The position numbers were made by a program, and so were the translations under genes. DNA of 64,000 bases from Mytilus galloprovincialis (taxonomy: Eukaryota; Mollusca; Bivalvia; Mytilida; Mytilidae), in assembly GCF_965363235.1 (NCBI RefSeq), contig NC_134845.1:9424101-9488100 (forward strand). The letters are read 5' to 3'. Of the stretch, positions 25,114 to 40,100 are shown in pieces. A model generated the notes under the pieces. It was not told where the DNA came from, searched no databases, and was given only the letters and a program-made list of their open reading frames with translations. Each line of letters starts with the position of its first letter. Position 1 is the first letter of the stretch.

Positions 25114-28100
25114 CTGCAAAAGAAAAAAAAACAACAACAATCAAATGCGTACTTGCAAAACTATTTCTTCAATTTTTCTATCTTTTAATATTAAACCTCG
25201 AACAATACTGAGCATGACTGTGATACTTTGCATGAACTTATTTTTATTAACACAGCGTTCTAAACTAGTTTGTGTGCATCCAATGGTCAATTGTTATAGC
25301 AAATAGCTATTTTGTTATCCATGTTTTAACAGGTCACATTTTCTTCATTAGATTGCAAAACCAAGTCCAAGAAAGAGTTGGTTAGGTTGTTAGAGAAATC
25401 GTGTAATGTATACCAAGACTGTATACTATTTGTATGCCCCACCTACGATAGTAGAAGGGCATTATGTTTTCTGGTCTGTGCCTCCGTTCGTCCGTCCGTC
25501 CGTCCGTTCGTTCGTCCGTCTGTGCGTCCGTTCGTCCGTCCGCTTCAGGTTAAAGTTTTTGGTCAAGGTAGTTTTTGAAGAAGTTGAAGTCCAATCAACT
25601 TGAAACTTAGTACACATGTTCCCTATGATATGATCTTTCTAATTTTAATTCCAAATTAAAGTTTTGACCCCAATTTCACGGTCCTCTGAACATAGAAAAT
25701 GATAGTGCGAGTGGGGCATTCGTGTATTATGGACACATTCTTGTTATTTACTGCTCTAGCTTACTGCATCTGACATACACCGTGTGTGCGTAAATTAAAG
25801 CATTGCGCGTATGGGAAACTATCATGTACCATGTGCCTATATTCCTATACAGAGATTTTTATTGATGTATTGCTCTGTAACTTATAGCAAAACACAAAAT
25901 CACATGCAAACTAACAAAACCACCTGTGACCACCGATGCTGCGAACCAGGTAATCAGAAGTATCATATTAAAATACACAAATGATCACATAATATAATTT
26001 CCTTGAAAATATTTTTTTTAAAACAGCTTTAAGAGTCTCTCTTTCTAAGTGCCGTCATAAGTCTAGTTATTCATAAAACTGGTCATCCACACTTGCTTTT
26101 AAACATATATACGGTGTGAAAGAGTTTGATGTTGTACAAATTATAATTTGTACAGATACTTTGTACAAGTTATCAATGTTTTATGAACTGCTTAACACAA
26201 ATGGATGATTAAAAAAAAACCCAGTCTTTTGTTTTCCATGTTTCGTCATATTTTCACAACTTTATGATACAATCTAATACTGAGCATTGATACAAAAATA
26301 TTAAATAAACTACAAAAAGACTTTTTATGGATATGAATATGGTATCAGGAGAAAAATAAAATTTGAATTTAAACCATTCAGGTATCCTCATTTCCAGTTG
26401 GATGACAAGTAGAATAGCACTAAATGTTCGGTTGAAGTATATAAATTTGAATTTAAAACATTAAACTAGTTCATTTTAGAAGATAAAACTGTATCACCTG
26501 GTGCAAGAAGGTATAATGTGTCAAAAAACTTATAACTTGTACAAAAACTCTGTACAAATTATAATTTGTACAAACTTACATCTTGTACACAACATATACA
26601 TACACACCCTTAATATAATTAACTAGTAAAGATAAAGAGTATAATTATTCTCAAAAACAAGTTTCTGTGAAATTACGGATAAAATAAAATATAAATGTAA
26701 CACATACAACAATGAGGTAAATTTTGTTAGAACAGTATGGGGGATTTCTAATGAAACAGAACACGATGTTATCATCGGTACAGTTTACAAACCACAAAAA
26801 AATTCCACCTTTAATGTACAGTAGTTAATTATGATTTTATTTTGGGGGTCGTAAGTGAAACACTGTCAGATTTACAAAAACAACTAGACGCTTAAAAAAA
26901 GAATATAGCATGTTCTAATTATATATAAAAGTCAATGTAAATATCAAAGAAAAAGGAAAATAGAATTAATTTTTAACTTATTACTGTTATCGATTATGAT
27001 TTATAGATCGTTATAGTTATACAGATATCTAGTTGAGAGTATTTTTTTGAAAAAAAATCACAAGTCATAACTATTTTTGTTTGTTTCATGAACAGGACGT
27101 TTCATAAAAACGAAAAAAGGTACTAGCTGTGTAAGCAACAAGTTTTGTGTTCGATGTTATGAACAGGTGAAACTCCGAAATTTCACAAAATGAACGATGA
27201 ATTTCAACCATAATTATTTGACAAAGTAAGTATTGTTAAGTTGCTGTGAAGTCAACATAATGGGTAACACTTATTTATTGTATTACATGTTCATCTAAAC
27301 TTTGTATACCACTGTTTTATCTAAATAAAACCAACATCAAGATTATTTGACACTTTGTCGCTACCTACTAGATATTTGATTAAATACTATTAATTATTGG
27401 GCAAATCTTATATCCGACGAAGAAAAGAAACTCTCGGTTATTCTGTTAAAACTTTGTCAACAATTATTACAACGGAGACATATCTTAGTGTGATAATGTA
27501 AATTAAGAGCTTGCTTATGTCAACTATCACATATAGAGAATATTATTATTTTTAGTAACAACTGGTTGCTTAATACCGTTGACTTAAGATTCACTGACCA
27601 TTTTAAACAGACATTGCATGGTACTCAGCAAACTCTCTAAAGAATCCAAGTTATAGATTTTTCGAAACCATTAAATTTTGAAATCTGCTTTGATATTCTA
27701 GATGAAAAAAATATTGATTTGTCTTGTAGAATTATAACTTAAAAACAAAAATCTTATTGAAATTTAAAGATGGTAAAATACTCACTGGGAAAACCTTATT
27801 TGTTCCTTTTGTTAATTCAATGATACTAGGACACACTTGTTAATATTTTTAAATTCTCATAAATTGCAATAACCCGTCTTAACTATACATTTTACAAGTT
27901 TATGCAGATTTATCTCAATAATTTCTGCATGCACACTATCTTCTTGCTGAAAACTTTATGTCTCCATTTTACATTTGTATAAAGAATTGTATCGAATTGC
28001 AGTGGTAACATAAATTATATATTCACACTTATAAAAGGAAGAAAATTCTTATGATTTCAAAATAACTATCTTTTTTTTTTAAAGAATAGGTATAACGGTC

Positions 28101-31100
28101 GGACAATTACAAATGATATCAGAAACATTTATAGATTAACAATTATAGCGAAATACTAGGAATTAAGATAATTTAATAACTTACATCTCTAGCTGAAATT
28201 CGTCGTCCATTTTTTTTCTTACTTTTCAGATCACTAATTTTATTCAAGGTTTGTTGCAAAGATTCCTGAGATCTTTCTAAATATTCTTCCACTTTGTCGT
28301 GTACTTGTGGTTCAACAGCCAACACTAACTCTGTTTCATAACGAGCAGGTTGCACGTTGTAGGCAATGGGTCCTGCTATACTGAACCCCAAATAAAAATG
28401 AACGTCTTCTTCAGAAAGAAACTCTTTTTTGCCGCTTCTGATTTTTCTGATTTCGATGTAACGATCATCGAAAGGAGATGTTTTTTCATTGATCATACGA
28501 ATATGGCATTTTCCTTTACATATTTTCAACTGACCTTTTAATCGTTGTAAATTGTTTTTTAAGGTTTGGTTTGCCCATATTGTATTATCGAATTCGGTTT
28601 CGGGTTGCTCCCGAAAGAAAATATCGAATCTATGACAAATAGAGTTAAATCCACGACCTTTTGATAGAAAAAATTGGGTGGTAGCCTGAGTTATATTTTT
28701 CTCTTCTTTCATTACTGGATAATTCGCTACACGGGATCTTCCATGCTTTGTTTCCCTATCAAGATGAAGATATTTTAAACTGTCATAGAAAAGGTCGTCG
28801 TCGTAAACTATATCTATGTTATTTGATGGCCATAAAAGTATGCAAATAAAAAAATGTGCAATGTCTTCATATCCTCGTTTCATTTTTATGATTTGCTTAC
28901 AGTACTCAAGTATGTTATCTGCAGAATCTCTATTTCTTCCTCCCAACAGACCGAGAACAATATTCACTGATACTAAATTTGCTAAATCTTTGGATTGACG
29001 GTCTGTAATTTTTATCAAATGATCTTTTATTTCAATGCATCGTTGTACTGCATCGGCTGCAGAGAACTGATTTGAGCGTTTTCGTATTTGGCGTAAAATA
29101 TTACAAATATTCATATACGTAGTACCACCAAGTTGCAACAAACGTCGTCTGTGCCAATTGTTCATTACTTCCGGCATCTGTGATTTAGGACATTCCTCTG
29201 GAGTAGCTCCGAAGAAAAATTTAAAGTCATTGAACAGATCTGGATATTTGAATTGAAGATTCCTGTAAAGACGGTGTTCACGCGACTTTTTATTGGTCGA
29301 TACAGTACTATCATGTGCGTAAAATGTCGTGTTAAAACATAGGCATTCCTCAAATTTGGCAAATGCTCTTTCTCCATGATTGATTAACGCTAAAAATTTT
29401 GGTCTAAACTTTTCCCATACATCATTGATTTCCTCGGGGGAAAATTCTGAACATGTCAGATATTTTTTTATATCGACATAATTTGAAAATCTTACATGAT
29501 TGCTTATAAATTTTGCACATGTTATAATAGTTTTAATAACACCTTGAATTGGATACAATAAATGACCTTCAGTGCCAACTTTGAGACGACTTGCCTCAAG
29601 GAAATGATCGAGAGCGTCTAATATTAGTGAAATGTACTGCACTGCGTCCTGAGGATTAATTTTATCTAACGCTTTGGTATCATGCTTAAACTTGTCTTCT
29701 AAGACGGTTGCAAGCGTGTAATGACTAAAGCTACATGCTGTTGTATTATTTACTGACATCTCTATGGCCTGCCTTGCCCATATTTCAGCGTTATCAAAAT
29801 CCTTATACTTCACACACAATCTAGCAAGCGCCTGCGCTATATAACTGTCTTTGAACTTGTCTAGACCCCTTTTCAATACATCAACAGCAACGGTCCATGA
29901 TTCTTTTTTACATATTTCTTCAATTAGAGGAGAAAATAGTGTTGTTCTACTATCGTTATATTCTTCTTTAAGCCGTCTCTTTAGCATTTCCTTTGTGAAA
30001 TCGATAATCATTCCCCTCGCATGTGTTTGACTCTGGATTATTGAACTGTCTAAGAACCTCAATGTCAGTGCACCTAAGGAAAGGCTTTTGTTTTCCAAAA
30101 TTTCACTTAGTACAGCCTCTGCTAAAGCGGGATGAGCCATTCGTATTTGCATTCCACTCGCAGTCTCTTTTGGTTCTATGATAAGAAATATTTTCAACAC
30201 ATCTGACATAGTTTGTTCCCAATACAGCGTCTTAGTGGTCCGCAGGCCCATAATGTCATCACAACACTCTAGAGGTATAAAAGCACTGGGGCCTCTTTTA
30301 GAAGTTGGGACGTATGATGATAATAATGATGTATATTCAAGCAACTCAAATTCGTTTGATCTAAAATCAAGCTGTGTCAGAAAACGCTTTATTGTGTTTT
30401 TAATATAATCTTGGTTAAATCCTTCTCTTAAAATCATAAAGGATATCAAATACTCTGGTTTATACTCCGACTCGGTACTTTCCATTTTTTCATACTTTTC
30501 ATGCATCCAATCAACTTCTTCACTCGTCAGTTGCTGCTTCAAGTGTTCAATAACATCCCCTGTATTACTATATGTTGGACTATTAAACGATGAAAGTTCT
30601 GTTATTTGTTCCTCTCTCTGGCATAAGAGAAAACAACATACCAAACCTTCTTTGACAAAATTTGATCTGTATTCGATATAAATTTGGCGCATTAAGTCCT
30701 CAAATGAAAATTCAGAACACTGCAAATCGTCTATCAATAGTAAAAGAGGCTTCGAATAATAATTTTCTTTATATTGCCAAAAAGAAAGAATATTTTTGGC
30801 TGTTCTTTCCGTAATTTTCTTAACTATTGCACATCTGTAAAGTGCACGAAATTCCCATAGGACATGTCGCGCTAATGTACTTCCACCAGCCCCTGGTTCG
30901 TGTTGAATAACAATCGTTGAAATAATTTTATTCTGTCTATTTTGTCTGTGACTTGTTGGTGTTGTTCGAAGAATATCTGCAATAGTCCGTTTTAATCGAT
31001 CAAAACAATGTCGTTTTAAAACTTGATCCTGAAAGTGAAAATTGAACCAATCAACTTTATTACCTTTGTAAAATTGAATTTCTTTTTCTAAAGCGAATCT

Positions 31101-34100
31101 TGAGCGTTCCTGCCTAGTTTTAAACTTTTTGTTTTCGCATTGTTTTGAGCTTAAAATGTGTATCTCACTCAATGTTTCAACAAATTTTTCATCAGCAGAC
31201 ACGCTTACGCCACTCGATGTCATAATATGTATTGTACTTTCTTCTTCACAACCGGCTATTTCTAGAAAAGTAGAGTTTACATGCTCCCATGTTAGACCTT
31301 TTCCATAAACGCTGCATTTTCTGATGTTGTCTTCCATTTCCTTGAACTCTTGAATAAACCTTTCTAAGATGTCATCAACAGTAACAACTATAATTTGGTT
31401 CCATCCGAATCGTACAACAATTTCACGAAACGTTTCAGTTAATCCATCAAAATCGGTAGAAAGCAGTAACATTATGACAACTGCTCTACCGGGCGGGATT
31501 ATTTCTTTCTGACTGAAAAATATTACAGCGTCTCTTATTCCTGCAGAATAAACATTTGTCCAGTCAGTAGTATTTAAATGAAACTTTGGTGGTCGAAGAT
31601 CAGATCTTCCATTGCTGAAAATCCAAACAGTCTTCATTTCATGTGGCATTCCAAGTTTAGTTGCTAGTTCATATTTTCTCCCAGAGAATTCCTTGAAAAT
31701 TTCTTCGTCTAATAAAATCGACTTCTCTTCATTTCGCAAGCAAGAGCACAAACCATCTTTGTTAGAACAATCATCAAAATCAAATACAGCATGAAAAGTA
31801 AAATGTTTGATAAATTTAAACGAGCGTATCCATTGGATGGTATGCCTCTGTTTATCGGTTGGTTTATTCAGTATAAGAATTGGCCATACAGATTGGTCAA
31901 ATTTATCAGAACCATTACACAACCGTTTTCTGAGTTTGTCCATCGGTAATTCAGATTGTTCGTATAAATCTGTATTTAGATTTTGCTTTTCGTCTTCTTC
32001 CCTCTTTCGAATGATGTCTTTAAGTTCCGTTCGAACAAACAAATCTAGTTCTTGTTTAACTTTTTGCACTGTTCCAGTATCTTCTCGAACAAAACAAGTG
32101 AACTCTTTTTCTATCTTTTTTATATTACCAAGATTGGGCAGTTTGCTTCTATTTACTTTAAAGCACTCGTCTTTACAAAAATGTGATGATGGTTCAATAT
32201 CAATCTCAACAACAAAGTTTTTACAAGACGGCAGGTCCGCAATAACTTCAACAAAAACAGGATTTCCTATACATTTAAGCGCTACTCTTTGATGATGACT
32301 TTCAAAGCAATGCTTGATTCCAAGTCGTAACGACTCTGTAAGTTCCATTCGAACGTCACGTTCAAACCCTGTAATAGGAAATCCAACTACTTCTCCGTGT
32401 AAATATTGTTTGCTTTGAGTATCACCTATGCCAAACATAATAGTTCCGTTTTTTCGAGCATTCATACAACCACACGCAAAGCGCATGGTTTCATTGTTTA
32501 TGAACCTAGACAACCACACTAATCCTTTGTTTAATACACTCTCAGTTACGAACTTAAATTCAAAGCATCTGTACGACACTGCACCGTCGTGTTCAACCGT
32601 AGACATAACCCATCGTTCATGATATTGCACAGCCGTATCATCTGCTTTAAACTCACGACATCTTTGAATGATCAGCTCTAGATTCTCATGACTGGATTGG
32701 TTTTGAATCATGCTATCTTTGATTTCTTTTTTGCCTTCCAAACGTTCGATTTTTTGAAATTCATTTACTATTCCGACACCACCACATGAAGCTATATGTA
32801 TTTGTTTTAGTTTGAATCCATATGCATAATCGGAGGGATCAAATAACAAATATTTTTGACTTGAATCAAAACCAAATGTGTAAATAGTTTTATGTTTAAC
32901 ATTGTCTGGGTTAACCAAATTAGTACAGTAGCCTTCAGTGGTAGGAGTAAGTAAATTTTTGTCAATCAACATAAAGATGTTTCTATATTTAAGCATTTCA
33001 TCGACATCTTTTTCCATCATAAAACGCATCTTCAATGGAGCTTTTGGCAATGATATTGGTTTTCCCTTGTAAAGCAAACAGTCATCTTTTTGTTTGTTTA
33101 TTTCAAAAATAGATTTGTCAGCATCGGATAGGTATTGATACCAACTTGCCATATTTTTTCCTATTTTGTCCCAAATTGTTTTTCTTGATCCGTCACAGGT
33201 AAAATCATTTACAGCCGATAGAACAATAAATAATAATCTTTTTTCAAGATCATTAGGTTTTGTCCAGTTGCAGTGAATAATATTAAGCTTACAATTAACA
33301 TCGTTGTCGTGATTTTCAACAACTGGATATAAGCGTAGAGATTTCGTAAAGAAAGATTGCCATTGCTCGTCTAAGCCACTAGGTGAATTGTTTTTATTTT
33401 GATCTTTAACATTTTTTGGGGCATCTAATCTTGAATTGAATTGATAAAGTGTATCATTGTCCTCGCATTGAACTATTTTGTCTGAATATTGCACATCACG
33501 TGTTAAACCGTTGATATCGATTTGATTCGTATCTTGGTCTAATTCAAGTGAGTTCTCAAGGTATGGTGATGTAAGGATACGAACATTTCTTGATAATTGG
33601 AGAGGACTTGACCCTGAGATACGAACCAATTCGTTTTGTACCCTTTCATTTTCTTCTAACTCTACTGTGGTAGACTCTGGAAATGATATTTTAGACTCGT
33701 GAAGCGGTTCCGTTTGTAAACCTAGGTCCATCTGATTTAAAATGTCACATTTTCCACCGTTAGTTGAGTTGTTCTGATCTAAAGGCTGATTGCTGGGTAT
33801 TATATTTGATATACATGTATTTGATTCCTGAACGGATAATTTTTCTTCTTGTAGAAAATTAAAACATAATGTATTATTTCCAGAAGCTTTATCGATATAA
33901 TTTGGAAAATTGACTTTTGTTTCTTGTACTTGAGAATCGAGTTCGAGTAGAGGTTCCGATGTGCAGGGAATACAGTTAGAATCAAGGAGGTTTTCTGAAA
34001 TTAAAGATTGATTTTGAAATTCTGCAACATTTTTTCCTGGTGACGTGATTCTTTTGTCAGTCGGTACTGGTGATATTTCAGAATCACTTTGAACATGAGC

Positions 34101-37100
34101 AAACCTTTCTTCAATAAGTTTATCCCTTCGTGCAAATACTTTTCTGTATATAATGCCAAATTCGTTTCTTTCGTGTATGTCGTTTTGCATTTCTGTAGAG
34201 TTAGAATAAGAGGCAAATACGATGCCATCAATGCATCTTTCGGTAATAAGTCGGCAAATATTATCAATATCCTCATCGCTAATATTTACTGTTTCTCGTA
34301 TAAAGCATCCAACAGTTTCGGTAGTCCAATCTTGAAATCTTGACTTGTGGTTTATTACAGAACAATTGCGGAGGAGTAAAATTTTTCTTGCAAGCCCAAT
34401 TGGTATTTGAAGGTCTGATTCTAATTCACGGTATCCTGTATCTCTATACAAAAAAAGTGCTTCGCCATCAAAATATTTAAACATGGGAAATTTGTCAAAA
34501 TCGTTGTTTGTCATTCCTACAACATTTTTAAGCCATTCTGCCATGTTATCAACTGAAGAATCTTTTGATATTGCAGTAACTTCACCTGTAAAGAAAATAG
34601 CAAGACAAAGTCAATGTATGAATATAAGCAAAAAAGCTGTACGGTGTGAACAAATGCTCCGTGTTGAAGACCGTACTTTGATATACATAGTTTACTTAAA
34701 CAAATTGTGACTTGGATTGAGAATTGTCTCATTGGCACGCATACCACATCTTCTTATATATATACACATATAATTTAGACTTTGGATCAAGTCTTTTTGA
34801 ACTGTTGTATAAAATCGTAAACAAATGTTATTTGGAGAATTAACCTTGTTTTGTAAATGACAAATAAATTTGTCATTTTTAATTTAAGCATCTAATTTAA
34901 GACTCGGAACGATTTAAAATTTACAATTTTGCATCAACAACTGTGTATCATTGACAATCTTATGTTGACTTACATACATACTGTGATAAGTATTTCAAAA
35001 GTACTTTGTACATAACCATGTTAATAAACTTGGATGTCATATATGGTTTACTACAACCAATATTATTTATTACTCTGGTAATGGTATGCAGAAATTAAGT
35101 TAAAGAATTATAAAACATGCACAGTTCTGATGTATTGCAAACGCCATCAGTTAGTAGTAACAGTGAAGATCAACTCACAGTAAGCGAAAATAGTATGTTA
35201 GGGTTGAGTATTAATATATGTTTTACTGTACGTTTCTTCCGTTTCCGTTTCAGCTACCCCTCTTTGATATTTCAAAAAGTTTAATTCAACATTCCAAAAT
35301 TTTTAATTTGAAAACTTTTAAACATTTTGAATTGATAAGTGTTACACGGTCGGAAATTGCTTTATTATATGTTGTATGTAAAACCAAAAACTTCACAATT
35401 GTCTCATATAATATCGAAGGAATGACTGTAATATTTGTTCTGTCTATGAAAAGTTAACATAAAAAGTGTGGTGCACACAGAATAGCCCGCGTAGTGGGTT
35501 ATTCTAAAGAGTGCACCACATTTTTTTAAATGTTATTACGAACAGTCAAGAATAAATATTACAGTAATTTCTTATAATTTAATTCTTCATTCCATATTAA
35601 ACAGAACTATATCATGAAAAAACGTTGATGATGTAACGGTCATATGACACAATTATGTCTATGAGCTGATAAACAAAACAACGTCAGCCAATCAGGAGAC
35701 GCGTTACATTTAAAATTGAATTATATTCATATAATAACTGACAAGTTTAAAACTCATGGCATGCCTTATACAGTCCTATTTAATAAAGAGTTCCTACCAT
35801 CACAATTAACGTTACGACCACCCTCAGCATTTTGGTTGTTTTTTGTTACAACCAAAATGCTCGAATTTTTTAATGTCTTTTTTTACGAAAATTTGAAAGA
35901 TTTATGCTAATATTTTGTTCAATATCAACGTAATGACAAGCGGGTTGACTCAAATAAAACTTTTACTGCACAAAAACTGACCTCTAGAGTTAACCCCTAT
36001 TTTCGACTAACCGTAACTTTACGTTTGGACCATCCGCTTACCACCAGTAAAGTTTGGCTGTACCTGTAGAAAATTTGTTTCAACTGAATAGCACATCCTG
36101 ATAGTTTACGGTGATGTTGCCGAGTCCGGATATTTTGATACGATCTGGGTAAACTAATTTATCTTTTAAATAAACTTATTATACAAGCGTAGGTCTCCAA
36201 CTCAACATTGAAATTAATCAATGAATATTTTATTGGTATGAATATTGATTTTGTTATCAGTAAATTAAAACAATACTTAATATTACACTTAGGTACTTTC
36301 ACTGTACTACAATCTGTCGATAGCTATATTATGGCATTACAAATCGTCGTGTTTTTAAACATTTATTTTATACGTTGTATGCATACCTCTTGATATTTTA
36401 GTCTTAGATATATAATTTGTTTTTTTAAGTTTTTTATTGCCTTTGAACTAGCTATCAGACTTTGATGTTGTTAGTGAAGAGGGATGAGTATATCCCCTTC
36501 TGCGTCCTGTCTGTGTCTTTGTTTGATCTGAGGAGTTCAGTCTATTCAACAGATAGATTTAGTTTGTTCTGATGTTATGCTTTTACACTACTATCGTAAA
36601 TACCGCATACTTGGCGTTTACTATGTACCGCGCTTTATGTAACGTCACGTCACCTTGATGTGTTACTATGCTTTTCTTATATATCTATCAAATAGTCGAG
36701 ACGTCTTTCATTTTTCACCCACTTTATGATATTATGGTGCCGTAACCAAAAGGGAAAATGGATACGAAGATGAAAGCCGTCCAAGCGGGACACAAAGGTG
36801 CAGTAACGAAACTCCTGAAGAAATTTGAAGAAATTCAACAAAGTTCCGAAGCGGATTACGAGGAAATTTCAACATTATTAGAAGTAGTCACTCAGAAAAC
36901 AGAACTTTAGAAAACATATGGGAGAAAAACTTCAACTGGGACGAATTACTACCTGACTCAACGATCACAGAATTGGTGAATAATAGAAAGGATATACAGG
37001 AAGCCACAAAGACAGTTGTACGCCGACATTACTTTGATGAAAGTTCAGACACAAACAACGACAACGTTATACATGCATTCATGAACTCTAGTATGAAAGC

Positions 37101-40100
37101 CTACGGCGCATGCGCGTATATTGTCGCAAACGGAAAAAAGTTCCTTAATAATGGCAAAGAACAGAGTAGCAACTCTGAAACAACTGACAATACCCAGATT
37201 AGAGTTGATGGCTGCCGTAATTGGAAGCAGACTTTTAGCACACATTAGCAACACTTTGCAGATATCTATGGCCAAATAGTTTTGACCTGGTTAGGTTCAA
37301 AGAAAACTTTAAAACATTTATTTCAAACCGCGTTAAAGAAGTTACAGAGCTAACAGAAAAGTTGACTTGGCGATACTGTCCAAGAGATTCAAATCCGGCT
37401 GATTTATTGTCAAAAGGAATAACCATAGACAAATTCAAATACAACCGACTTTGGATGCATGGTCCAGATTGGCTCACAGTAGAAGATAATTGGCCAAAAT
37501 AGCACACAGAAGAAAACAATAATTTTATCCACTATTGTATAGCAAGAAGTCGTAGTAGATACTGTACAAGCTAAACAGAACATATTTACAATACACACGA
37601 TACAAGGGATCGGAAATGTCATCGATTTGAATAGATTCAACTCATTAAAGAAACATCTTCTTTTACCAGTTACTAGTTACGTGAGAAGATTTATTACAAC
37701 CTGTAGAACACGAGCTATACAAACAGGTACTAGTATGTTGAACACGATCGAAATACAAAACGCATCTATAAGGTGGATACAATACACACAGAAAAAGCAT
37801 TATTCAGAAATCATTCAAGATTCGCAAACAGGAGAGGGAAAAACATAACCTTGTCAAACAACTCAGATTATACATAGCTAAAGACAAATTAATTCGCTGC
37901 GATGGACGCATTCATAATGCACATCTTGAAGGTTATACAAAATTCCCCATATTGCTACCCGCAAAGGACAAATTGACACAACTTATAATTATGGATCACA
38001 TGTAACTCATTTTCATTAAGGATTATCGAGTGCCGTTACATTACTACGCCAACCCTATTGGATACCATCGATACGACAAATTATCAAGAGCATTATACAT
38101 AAATGCGTGATCTTCAAGAAAGTTGCTGGTCGACCGTATTCGGCTCCAAATCCACCTTTTTGACCTAAAGACCGACTTACAGAAGCACCCCCGTTTTAAG
38201 TAACCGGGGTAGTTTTACTGGTGCTTTGAATGTTAAAACCACAGATGGACTTACCAGTAAAGTATACATTTGTCTATTTACTTTCGCAAACACTCGTCCT
38301 GTACATTTGGAAGTAGTGATGAATTTATCTTAAGATTGAACTGTTAAGAACACTTGTTATGGAAGTTGACAACTCAACGACAGACCTTTAACATACGTAT
38401 CATCCGACCCGTTATATGAACCGCTCACCCCGTCCCACTAACTTTACGGACGTAGGATAACATCACTGCCTTACCTTACGAATCAGGAATTGGAACATTC
38501 ACTAAATGATATGACACATAAATCTACGAATAAACTGTTTAAGATGAAATCACAGATTATTCAAAGTTTTTGGTATAAATGGAAACACGAGTATTTAACA
38601 GCTCTACGAGAATATCATCGTTATACTGACAACGTTAAACAGCTCATCAGCACTGGAGACGTGGTACAAATCTATGAAGATTCGCCTAGGATCAAATGGA
38701 CACTTGCCGTTGTCGAAAAACTCCATATAGGAAGAGACGGACTAGCAAGATCTGCCGTCATACGGACCAAAACTGGACTTACATCGCGTCCGATCACAAA
38801 ACTGTACCCACTTGAAGTAAGTTTGAATAGCGATGATGACAATACAGACTGTGCAATTATGTCGCAAAGCTAAAATGGTTGCCACGGAGAAGATAAAGAA
38901 ATGGACAAAGTGAATTATACAAAGACTTTAAATGTGTTAATAGCGAGATTCAACTTAGTTTTTTATGGACATTAATTCATTTGAGAAATGCTTACAGTTT
39001 TCAGTTATTTTATTTTCTTAATGGTTAAATTCAATGTTTTTTGTTAATTTTACTTTTGTGCGTCCCCCAGTATATCATAAATACCGCACACTTGACGTTT
39101 ACTATGTACCGCGCTTTTTGTAACGTTACGTCACCTTGACGTGTTACTATGCTTTTCTAATACACTATCAAATAGTCAAGACGTCTTTTATTTCTATCAC
39201 CCACTTTATGATAACTACCCTGTCCCACGTTCGGGGAGGTTTAGTGCTCCCAAAAAGGTTGATCCCGCTATATTCATAAGGTGCCGGTCCACAGTAAGAA
39301 GCCTATAGTTGAGTGGTTGTTGTTGGTTCATATCTGTCGTATATGGTTTTCGTTAATTGTTTTGGTATACATTATCACTCTTGTTTTCTAAATTGAATTG
39401 TTTCATGATGTCATGTCCGGGTCTTTTATAGCCGCCTATATTTTTTGATTTCCCCCCATTGTTAAAGGCCGCATTGTTGTCGCCTATAATTGATTACATT
39501 CACTTCGTTTAAACTTTGAAGGATTGATGTCTCATCGGCAATCTTAAAACCCATCTTCTTGTTCTTATATAGATATTCTCGGTTTCTGTGTTTTTTTTAC
39601 CACACTTGTTGACAGATGTACGAAACATTAAGTACAGAATGTAGCCATATACTTGTTATACTAATATTTACCCATCATTCCTCCTTTAACTTTCATAAGG
39701 ATGGTGACGTCGTCATTTGGCTGAATCCGTTTTAATACTGAAGAACAAACTAGTCGACCATAAAACGAAACCATGATATTATTCTTTGCAATTGTCAATG
39801 CATCACAGATGTCATTGATCAAACTTTCGACACATCCGGTCCTGACTAAAATTACTATTGGTTTTATCTTAGTCATATTGATACGCAAAGGTATTCTGTG
39901 CATCTCATTTTCAAAGATGTATTTCTCTGCTGTATTTACTTTTAACAGTGTTTTTTGTTTTGATTTTTTTATCCTTTTCGACTTGTTGTTTTTCCTGTGA
40001 ATATTAAACAATGATTCTACCTCTCCTGAGAATTCTTTACTGATAATCACTTCTCTTTGTGAAAGACCAATATTGTCGACAACTAGTTTTGAATGAATAA

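Larger units (their letters stand above)
36592..39213 (+). mobile_element. Decayed BEL/Pao LTR retrotransposon
   Basis: A 140-bp 5' LTR (36592-36731) and a 141-bp 3' LTR (39073-39213) are near identical, start TATC and end GATA, and are flanked by a perfect 5-bp duplication, ACTAC (36587-36591 and 39214-39218). A primer-binding-like TGGTGCCG follows the 5' LTR. Only 2.3 kb of interior remains, much less than a full element of this class. Internal remnants run in gag-to-pol order on the plus strand, antisense to the host gene whose intron it occupies. Confidence 0.85.

Noticed and set aside
31807..32292. 161-codon plus-strand open frame
   Set aside because: It lies wholly antisense to the conserved SAMD9-like frame and has no motif; it is a shadow.
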